The notes beneath the pieces are model-generated. The model ran no database searches. It was not told where the DNA came from and saw nothing but the letters and a program-made list of their open reading frames with translations. A program made the position numbers and the translations under genes. From positions 124,001-188,000 of the forward strand of contig JAKLMB010000050.1 in NCBI GenBank assembly GCA_022813625.1: a DNA stretch of 64,000 bases. The letters run 5' to 3'. Positions within the stretch are counted from its first letter, which is position 1. Each line of letters opens with the position of its first letter. This DNA is from Aaosphaeria pasadenensis (taxonomy: Eukaryota > Ascomycota > Dothideomycetes > Pleosporales). Shown one piece after another: positions 55,188-64,000 of this stretch.

Positions 55188-57365
55188 ATGGAACCCGCAT
55201 CCATCACTGGATTGATCAGCTTTGCTATCGACTGTACTATTCTCATTTACAAGTATATCAAAGGCTTGAAGGATACTTCCAAAACCGTGTCACAGCTCCA
55301 GGAAGAGCTGAAATCTTTGAGGACCGTGTTGCGCTTGCTTAACTCAACCCTGCAGAATGACACACATGTCCTCCAGCAAACTCCAGCTCTTTTCAAAGCA
55401 GCAAAAAATTGCAATCATGATCTCCAGGAGCTCGGAAAAATGCTCGATAGGGACTGCAAGGGACACTACATACAGAGGTTGTTTCACAGAATGGAGTGGC
55501 CTTTGAAAGAAGATGATACGATCAAGAAGGTCGAAAGCCTACATCGATATCTGACCATTTTCCAACTATCATTGACGGCGGAGGGAATATCACTACTTTC
55601 GAAAAGCGGCACTGAAGTTCGAAAGAAACTAGACTCGCTCGATAAGTCGACTCTCTCGCTTTGCGCCAACGTTGAAGAAGTCAAACAGGCCGTTGCGTCT
55701 GTAGACTCCCACGTACAACAGATCCACCACGAACAGAAATACGCGCAATTCCTCGACTGGCTGCCAACTCTCAACTACCAAGAAAAGCATCTGGACATTG
55801 GACCGAGGCGCCTCGAGGGGTCCGGCGAATGGCTGCTGAATGGTCATGCCTTTCGCTCCTGGTATGAAGATGAATCATCAAATAGTACGCTGTTTTGCCA
55901 CGGAGGGCCTGGCGTGGGAAACACATTCCTAGCGTGAGTCGCATATTCATTTTCTGTCTTTACAGCTAACACCGGTAGATCCCTTGTCATAGACCATCTG
56001 CAAGGCATATGTGAGGCAACCGAAGATAAACTCGCATATCTGTATGTCGACTACAAAAAGCATGCAGAGGAAAATGCAGTGCTCATCGTATCTTGTTTGC
56101 TCAAGCAGATCCTGTCCCAATATGCTTCTAGTCCAAAGTCAGCAATGAAGCTATTCGAAAGATTTCAGCAGAATACGGGTTTACCGCAATGGTCAAAGGT
56201 TCGATCCACTTTGATCGAAACATGCTCCGACAACGGGAACGGAAAACACTTCATCGTAATTGACGCTCTCGACGAATACAATAAGGGCGAAGATCGGGGC
56301 GATTTGTTGAAACTCATACAGGAGCTAAGAAAGGCAAAAGTCCGTTTATTTGCCACTAGTAGACCCTTTCCTGATGATATCATGAGTTGCTTCGCCGATG
56401 CCTCCATAGTGGAAGTCGGGGCTAGTGAGCCGGATCTCGTCGGATACATTGAAGGCAAAATCCATGAGGCGACTCGACTGCGAGCGATCATGAAGAAGAA
56501 GCTCAGAGATGAGATCACTAACACAATTGTTACGAAAGCTCAGGGCATGTACGTTCATTTTCATCAACGCTCTTCCCTCCCCCCTCCAATCAAACCTAAA
56601 TGGAGCAAGGCTCACTCGTGACTTAGAATTCTCCTTGCGTCTCTGCAAATCGATTATGTTCTCGGCCAAAACACCGCTAATGAAGTACGGAAAGCGCTGA
56701 AATGCTTGCCTTCTGGACTGTGGGCCAACTTCCAACTCACTATGAATTGTTGTATTCAGGCGCTACCCCATCAATCGCAACGAGATCTGGCGTTGAGAAC
56801 CATTCTTTGGATATCTCATAGTTTGCGGGACCTTTCTGTCAAAGAGCTTCAGGACGCGGTTGCCATTAGCCCCGGCGCTAAATATATCGATGAAGATGAT
56901 GTCGCACCCGAAGCACTTCTTGTCGAGTATTGCTGCGGCCTCGTAACGGTCGACACCAGGACAAAAACAATTCGTCTGGCACATTACTCCATTTACGAGT
57001 ATTTTCAACACCAGGAACAATCAAAGCTATTTGGATTCCCCCACTTGGTCATTGCGAAGGCCTGCTTGAGCTACTTGGAGATGGAAGTCTGCCGACTGTG
57101 GTGGGTTGTGACGGAATACCACCCTCCTCATAGAGAATATTCTCTGCTCGACTATGCCGCACAGTACTGGGGTGACCATGCCAACATGTGTGAGGCAGGT
57201 GACATCAAAATGTATGTAAAACAATTCCTACAAGATACCAACGCTGTATCATCGTGGGCTCTTCATGGCTGGTGCAACCAAACTCGACTCCCACACTTCC
57301 GCGTAGCCAGAGGATTGGCGGACAAGCAGCAGGCCACCAGACGTCCTCTGGCCCCCTGGTGGTGA
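55188..57365 (+). CDS. STAND NTPase (NACHT) with altered Walker A and no C-terminal repeats
   Basis: Three exons (55188-55933, 55979-56548, 56627-57365) give 684 aa. Residues 1 to about 200 are helical and begin MEPASITGLISFAIDCTIL, as in the Helo-like/fungal STAND N-terminal domain. The NACHT domain follows. Walker B is intact (FIVIDALDEY, about 340-349) and the ATSRP sensor-like motif is present, but the P-loop reads GGPGVGNTF: residue 245 is Asn where a Lys is expected. After the winged-helix-like region (LLVEYCCGLVTVD, RLAHYSIYEYF) the frame stops without the ankyrin, WD40 or TPR repeats such proteins normally carry. Proteins of this class sense non-self and trigger incompatibility. This copy looks truncated and possibly unable to bind ATP normally. 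Confidence 0.82.
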
Positions 57366-57554
57366 CCGGAACCGGATCGGTATGTTGCTCTGCCCTCAAG
57401 ATTCTGCCGCACAGACGGCACGTTGGTAAAGCACGGCAGGCTGAACTAGACACGGCCAAGCGGTAGACACCAAAGGTGCCTAAGCTAATTGTAATTCGGG
57501 GTTTTGCCTTCAGACTTCTGGAGGGTTTTACTTTCCCAACCATTCAAGTAACCA

Positions 57555-60500
57555 CTATACAATCTTCAGCGTCTTCTTCTGAAGAATCCCCTCGGGTTTC
57601 AGGTCCTCAAACTCAAAGAAAACTCCCACGCGCGCGTAGACGCTCGTTCCCGGAGTCAACTGCTTCAAGAGCAGCGCAGTTCGTCCTGTGAGATAGAAGC
57701 ATTGGTAGACATGCGGACACTCGCCAATGACCTTCTGCTTCAGCGTGCGTGCGGATGTGTCAAAGGGCTTGTTGCTGCTTTCCTGGTCATGTGGACCGTC
57801 CGCCTCGTCCTCCGTTTCCTCTTCGTCGTCCTCCGCGTTCTCTTCGTCGTCATCCGCATTTTCCTCATCGTCATCCGCATCCTCCACCTTGTCGTCCACC
57901 TCCTCTGCCCTGGCACCCGCGACGTCAACCGGCCAGTCAGGTTCGAAGTCGAGACTCAGCTTTGCAAATGCACCATGCTCGCCTTTCACAGCAACAAAAG
58001 TCCGCCCGGCTGCCTCGTTCGTTGCACGAGTCTCCAAACGAACATCGCGCACCAAGCCCTCAACGACCAGGAAGCCCGAGATGCAGGGCCCAAACTCATC
58101 CGGCCCTTGGGTGCGGCACATGGCGGCGACGATGTCGAAAGCTGGGGGATCGTCTTGGCAGGCGAGCTGCAGGTTATAGAACGGCACCATGCCCTGCGCC
58201 GAAGCCCACGACCATGTTGGCGCAACATAATCGTCCGTGCCGCCCTCAGACACGTCCCCGTAGGACGGCCGCTGTGAGGGCTTCGCCACTTCCCACAGCA
58301 GGTCGCTGGCGAGGCTGCCGGTCCAAAGCCCAGCCACATAGTCCCGGCGACCGGCGCCGCCGTACAGCCGGGCAATGCCAGCAAAGGCAGGCAGCCGGTC
58401 CCGTGCGAAGGTGAGGTGGAGCCGAGTGTAGTCGGAGACCATGGCGCGGTACCGCTTGGGCCGGTGGACGGCTTCGCCCGTGTTGTGCGCCACGTGGTCG
58501 TCGAAATTGTAGCCGGCCGAGTTCGCGGCCGAGTACCCGACGCGCCACGTGCTGCCGGCCCGGCCGTCGGCTTGGCCCTGCTTGACCGTGGCGATCTGCG
58601 ATGTCTTGGCCTGGGCGGAGCCGCACTCGCACGCGAAGCGACCTCTGCACTCCCAGAGCAGCTCGTCGTCGGAGAAATGTATCACCCGCTGCGACAAGAC
58701 TCTTTCCTGGTACACCCAGCCTCTGGTGAGAAGGCGTGGCCCGTCGGGCGAGAAGGTGGAGAAGGCGTCGTGGTTGAGCTGGCGGCGCAGGAACATGCTG
58801 CTCTCGTCAACGTCTTGACCCTGCTGGCCTGTCGAACTTGGCTTCAACTCGTGAAATCGTGTCTTTGCAGGGGCCGAAGACGATGGAAACAAGCCACCAT
58901 CGCCGTTGGGGGCCGCCGTGGCAGCAATGGTCAAATAGGATTCCTGGTAGACCCGGCCCATTCTTGCCGCCTCCACGAGCCAGTCATTCTTGTCGTCCTG
59001 GATTATGCAGAGGGAGTCTATCCAGAGATATCGAACTGCCAATCTCCGCGTGACTCGGATGGCGTCACGGAAGGTTCGAGGCAGCTTTTCCCACGATACT
59101 TTCTGCTTGTGCGCCTCCAGGTTTCCACTCAAAGTCATAATGGGCAATGCGCCTCCCCAGCAATGGCTCAGAGTCATGTACACGCCCTGGATATTGCCCC
59201 CGGTTTCGTAGAGCCGCACATCCGCATCAAGTGGAATCTGGCCCGGCTCGCCGAGGTCAAGCACCCTGGTCGGCAGGAAAATATCCGACATGGCTTCGGT
59301 GCTGGACACGCACTTGTCCCTCCTCTCGCACTCGGCAAGCTGTTTCTTGGTCCACGTAATGGCAGCCTCGACGTCTTGGACTCCGCCGGTGTGGCTCCTG
59401 GTGACAACCCCTATCCAAGGACGTTCCGAATGCCATTCGACGTCCAATTGCGAAGTCATCTGTTCCTCGTGGCGTGACTCTGTTATAACCGTCAGCCAAG
59501 ATACCAACAAGGAAGCGTCACTCAGGAACCAAGTGGGACTCTCTTACTTATTCGGTAAATCTCATAGGTTGCGCCCCTTCTAGCCTCCGAACCGCCTCCA
59601 TAGATCCATCTCGCGAGAATCTGCATCAAGGGACGATTCATAGTTCCGCGTGGGTAGTGTAATTCCAACGCCGACCCGTCTTGCAGGGAAGAGCTGTCAT
59701 CAATCCTTGCGGCATCCATGTACTTTGCCGCTTCAAATAGCATGCTGCAAGAATCGCAGTTCTCTGCTCTGGCTCTCAGTTCGCCCAGGTTGAGAACCCA
59801 TCGGACACCATCTGTGCCTTCGGAACGCCTAACGTAATCTTGTCCGCAGAAGGCACAGCCGGAGATGGTGAATGACCGGATCGACTTGAAATCTTCGGGG
59901 AACAACCTACTGTTGCTTAACTCCGTGGTGGGTACTACAGCCAACCACTCCGTCTCGCCGACTATGCGACCTCCACCCTCGGCTTTGGGCACCATGACAT
60001 AGTCATTCTGAGCCCTAAATTTGGGCTTTGGTTTTGTCTCTGCTTCCGGCTCGCTTTCGGATCTGGTCTCTGAGACGCTGCTGGCTTCAGCGATAGGGAA
60101 GTTGAGATACGGGTGCGCAAAGATTTGATCGAAGCTCCTCGGCATGCGGATATCAAATACTGCAATGCCTTGCCTGGGGGCATCTATTCCTACCGTCTGG
60201 AATTCATCAAAAGGACCGTGATCGACATCTTCTTCATCCCAGTCTACGGACCTTCCGTCAAAGTCCTTCTCCGTCAAGGTCCGGCCGGTTAGGATGCGTC
60301 CCAAATGAGTCTCCCTGATATCCCTGTTGTCACGACAAACTTTTGACATGAGAAAATCGAGAAAAGGTGCTGGGCTTTGGGTAAAGGGGCAGAGAGGGGT
60401 GACCGTGGTTGTGCCCACGAACCTGTCCGGCCTAAACTTCATCTCCGCACCGCCTTGGAGGGTCGATCCATGTTCTAGGCCCAGGAACTTACAGCTCTTC

Positions 60501-63500
60501 AGGTACTCATCGTGAGACCGGAAGAAGAGCTGTCCGGCAAAGATATTCAGCAAACGGACCAACTCTTTCGGTGCCTTCCAGCCCTTGGGAAGCGGCGGAT
60601 TCGTATATAGGGTAAGATCCTCTAGCGAGTCGCATGAGAGGTTTGGTCGCGGAGCATAAACATGGATCGTCACCGCTCTGTGTTCCTCGACAAGATAGAG
60701 CAACTCGTTGACCTCCCAAGCACTAAACACCACCAGCCGTTCGATCATGGCAGTCCGACCCGACGTCTCCTTGACCGACTTGGTCACAATCCACTGCACC
60801 GGTCGGTGATATTGATCTGAGACGTAGCCTATCCCTGGTTCGACTGTCCGAGCAAAATCTTCCGTTACGAGAATCATGTCGCTCGGGAACTCGTCAAGCT
60901 TGACGAGGTGTGCCAAGGAAGTGTTCTGGAAGGCCGAAAAGGCCGGTATGAATCCGTCCAAGTCGTCGATCACTCCCTCGCACACGAATTTCCGTACGTT
61001 TTGATGGACAAAATGAGTTAGAGGTGACATCTGCGGGCGGGGTTCAACCTCGCGTTGCCCCTCGACTTCCGGCGACAGCTCACGTTCCTGCTCGTCTTGG
61101 AATGAGGCTGAATCTATCTGGGTAACACCAAAGTCGTCGCACTTGCGCATGATAAATTTAAGCATCATTCTGTGTTCGGGGTAGTGTGTAGCGGGAATGT
61201 TCTCATCTTCGCCGAAGATGTGTTTCCGCACAGCCTTGCCTCTGGGCGACGGTGAGTAGCGCGTTTCCAACGAGAGAGCCTCGTCCTCCATGCATTTCTC
61301 CGCAATCTCGGGTTGCATGTCTATTTTTCGGTCACGTTCCAGCCCCGATTGAGCCTCTCGCCAAGCGTCCTCTTGACGCAGGTGCCGTATTCCGTTCGCC
61401 GCAAAAAGGGGGATACACCTTTCAGTTTCCAACCATGTCTCCAATATGGTCCACCTTAAGAGGTCGACTTTGGTAATGGCCACATTGCTCGGGGGCTGAC
61501 TAACCGCGCGGTTGATCGACTGCCGGACTTCGTCGGTGACGAAGAAGCTGACGGACTGTCCGCTACCTAGCTTTCGCATTCTCATACACGCTGCCGAGGG
61601 TTTTGTTAGTTGCTACCAGATCTGACAGTCTAGTGGGTTGTCTGCTTACCTTGCACAAGTTTGTCTTTTGTCAGGCCCGGGCCCAACATAACAGCCGCAC
61701 GGTAGGCATCGGGGAGTCGGAGGTCTGTTCCTCGTGTGTGAGCTTCGTCCAGGAATACTAGGCAGGACGCAGTGTCCTCATAGTAAGGCGTCGTCTTGAA
61801 CAATTCAGGCTCTCTACCCCTCTCTACGACTATCATCTCGTCTTCGTCGTTGAACGTGATTACCGCCTTCGCGTTGCCATCGTCTTGCGAGAGCATGTCA
61901 AGCCAGATCCTGGCAACTTCGACATTGCTGTATTCGAGAACCTGGGCACCCACGTCGAGGATCACGTGTATCCTCGGCTCGCTCTGTGCTACAGTTCGAA
62001 GGAGAATCTCGGCCGTGGATGTTGACGGAGATGCTTTGACAGCATCATGATCTGCTATCAATAATATGTCGTTCTCCTCTCGGAAAATGCAGTTCAAAAC
62101 GCCAGCATTCGTGTGTTGTTGATCTGGAAGATCCCGATAGTTGATCGAATACGGCAGGAGAGATTTCGAATCTTTGGTGCCACTAAATCCCGTCAAGGGC
62201 CGGCCCCTTGCCCCCGCCAAATCCCACCCTGACGACGACAGCTTTTGGGGAAACTCTTTCATCTCGGCGGGAAACAGGATGTTTGACAAATAATAGTCGA
62301 CGGCGCCCTTGTGGTGCCGCAAGTGTCTGAAGATTGTACAGGCGCAATAGGCGCGATCCTGTATATTCACGCCTTCGAGCGAACTGGGGAGGGAACATTC
62401 CCTGTCTATGGACCGGATCCAGGATTGATATTCCATCTCGCCCTGGTCTGAGTCCGCCAGGTACTCGAAGGTACACTCGAGTTCGTCATCGGTGAGGCCG
62501 GCATTGTAGTAGCTGAGACAAGTGAAGCCGATCACCGTGTCTGGGTGGCTGAACTCGGCGCGAGGCGCTGGCGAGTCCTTGGCGCGGTATGGAACCGAGA
62601 GTCTGATCTTGGGATCCCGATTGTGATGTGGGCCGTAGTTGACTCTCCATCGCTTGCACAAGACAAACTCTAGGACTCCGCACGCTAGAAGTCCTCTTAG
62701 TAGCAACAGTGGCTGGCGATCGGTCTCAGATAGATAAATTCTTTCCACAGTGGATATATCCTCCGGTTCTGGCTGTGGCAGAGTGACGTAGTTGAATATT
62801 GCCTTCTGGTTCTCATCTGGCTGTAGAGAGATCGTTGATAGTCCTTCATGCTCGCCGAGACATACCTGTCGAGCCACCTCACGTAGCAGGCGGTCAGATA
62901 CCGCTCTGGTCAGATGTCTGATTCTCGGGAAGCAGTTTTCCAGTCCAGCCTCGACATCCAGCGCCTCTGGGTCTTCGACCGCAAGTAGCGATGACAATGT
63001 TGCCCTCCCAGCTTCAAGAACAGTCTGGATCAGTCGCCATCGTTTTGGGCTGAACTGGATGGACCTTTGACGCCCCATAGTATATGTAAGCTCGAACCTG
63101 GCATTGAATATCTCGTCGCTCTCGTCAACAATATCTCTCGACAGGTGGTCAAATTCCAATTGGGCGTTGTTAATGATCTGACCCACTTCCTTCTCGCCAG
63201 TTATCACGGCCTCGAGACCGAGCAGCTTGAGTGACAGAATATGCTCGAGTTGAACAAGAAGGACACCGCCGTCTCTGAGGCACTGTCGATAAGTTGTATG
63301 CATCTGCTTGGCCTGCGCCTTGTCGGGTCTCAGCTGTCTCGAGAATGGGAGAATATAAACTTGGCGGCCCAGCAGCCCTCCGAGCTTGGTCGTTATCGAG
63401 TGCATCATCTGCTTGAACTGCGGCTTCATGACAATTACCCGTACAAGCTGCTGGCCGTTTGCCAGCCAAGCGGCTACAATAGGCACAATCACGGATGATT

Positions 63501-64000
63501 TTCCCTCGCCCATGTTGAGTTGCATGACTGCATTGCCGCCCAGCTCGTTCGCCATCTGTTTGGCGACACTCTGCTGGACCGACCGAATGAGGAGGTCGTT
63601 TTCGACCTCAAATAGAAGCGCATCAGGAAATTCAATCGGCCTCCACTGTTCGTGGCCGATATTCTTGATCTCTTTAGCCAAGCCATTCATGTCGTCCTTG
63701 TTAAAGAGGCCCACTAGCCTCTCCGCCCTCTGAAGGACGGTCAACGTCTTTGCATATTCAACCAGACACTCCTTCCATTTTAGTCCACACTTGTCCAGCT
63801 GCTTCCAATGGGCTGCAGATAGCTGTGAAACAAGAGTGGTGGGGGTAATCCTGGGCCACAGGGAATACCAGTCGGTGACGCAGTCCGATGGCCGAGATCC
63901 TCCTGGCATCCGCGTGAGAGCCTTTTTTATTTCAGCGTGCATAGCCTCGAAAGCTTCTTCACAGTTTTCCAGATGTTTCTGTAAATCCTCCCTCAGAGCC
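57555..64000 (-). CDS. Giant DUF3638/DUF3645 ATPase-like protein fused to a HET domain (5' end outside window)
   Basis: Three exons are visible (64000-61650, 61590-59548, 59479-57555), 2105 aa; the frame is open to the window edge, so the N-terminal part is missing. The first exon carries the DUF3638 block with a P-loop-like LNMGEGKSS (about 63510), a DEXD-like IVDESDEIF (about 63126) and the DUF3645 motif FLDEAHTRGTDLRLP (about 61740). The second exon continues the family C terminus (VSFFVTDEV, FAGQLFF, FLDFLMSKVCRDNRDI). In the same uninterrupted frame it then enters a HET N-terminal section (LNLGELRARAENCDSCSMLF). The third exon has the HET core: LPTRVLDLG, MTLSHCWGG, LPRTFRDAI, YLWIDSLCIIQDD and TRGWVYQERVLSQRVIHF. 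HET domains trigger cell death in fungal incompatibility. Splicing joins IYRI to KSRHEEQ without loss of frame. A two-gene arrangement is less likely because the boundary lies inside one exon. Confidence 0.8.
57800..57900 (-). repeat. Acidic tandem repeat in the HET protein C terminus
   Basis: The sequence encodes repeated ADDDEEN/AEDDEEE units, made of near-identical 21-nt copies rich in GAA, GAG, GAC and GAT codons. Such coding minisatellites vary in copy number between strains. It lies between the HET core and the last 80 residues. Confidence 0.75.

Noticed and set aside
57702..59477. Long plus-strand frames (up to 353 codons) opposite the HET exon
   Set aside because: They are shadows created by the GC-rich HET coding strand, which has unmistakable HET motifs.
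57555..59510. HET domain as an independent gene starting at 59510
   Set aside because: The HET N-terminal section lies upstream in the exon that also encodes the DUF3638 C terminus, and a GT-AG intron joins them in frame; an independent start would lose that section.
1..64000. CRISPR arrays, insertion sequences, tRNA or rRNA genes
   Set aside because: No regularly spaced repeats, transposase frames or RNA gene patterns were recognised by eye; a covariance-model scan would be needed to exclude tRNAs fully.

Overview
The window is nuclear DNA from a filamentous ascomycete (Pezizomycotina). The grounds are many short GT-AG introns (about 40-80 nt) inside otherwise collinear genes, two Zn2Cys6 regulators, fungus-only families (HET domain, STAND/NACHT, DMATS prenyltransferase, SAT4/rhodopsin-like membrane protein, the giant DUF3638 protein) and a TA-rich stretch that looks like a RIP-damaged repeat. 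The class cannot be fixed from the sequence alone. All gene models were spliced by hand from reading frame, GT/AG borders and family similarity. No search was run, so exon borders are predictions.

Region 1 (about 0.5-17 kb) is a galactan/galactose block: a secreted GH53 endo-galactanase, divergent from a secreted GH35 beta-galactosidase; a DgoD-type D-galactonate dehydratase, divergent from a DapA/KDG-aldolase-family protein; a Zn2Cys6 regulator; and a dihydroxyacetone/glyceraldehyde kinase, divergent from an SMP-30 lactonase. Together they spell out a plausible non-phosphorylating (De Ley-Doudoroff) route: galactan to galactose, galactonolactone, galactonate, 2-keto-3-deoxy-galactonate, then pyruvate plus glyceraldehyde, then a triose phosphate. 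The galactose dehydrogenase and a sugar transporter are not seen. A related sequence (ATCCGCATC and variants) occurs in the control regions of these genes.

Region 2 (17-26 kb) holds an SDR, a second Zn2Cys6 regulator, a multi-pass membrane protein of unknown function and an intracellular GH43 beta-xylosidase with two CreA-like sites upstream. Region 3 (26-44 kb) is mixed: a DMATS-type prenyltransferase, an S33/TAP-like secreted peptidase, a fungal_trans_2-like protein without a zinc cluster, a secreted alpha/beta hydrolase, a membrane-anchored type B carboxylesterase, a cytochrome b5-fused delta-8 sphingolipid-type desaturase, an HAD phosphatase and a small unknown protein.

Region 4 (45-54 kb) looks like a small secondary-metabolite locus: an A-T-TE NRPS-like synthetase of the aryl-pyruvate dimerising kind (quinone/furanone type), a divergent SAT4/rhodopsin-like membrane protein and a Baeyer-Villiger-type flavin monooxygenase. 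Region 5 (54-64 kb), after a TA-rich relic, is an incompatibility/immunity-like island. A STAND NTPase with an altered Walker A motif and no C-terminal repeats converges on the 3' end of a very large gene. In that gene the DUF3638/DUF3645 ATPase-like protein runs in one reading frame into a HET domain. This apparent fusion, whose 5' end lies outside the window, is the most unusual feature seen.
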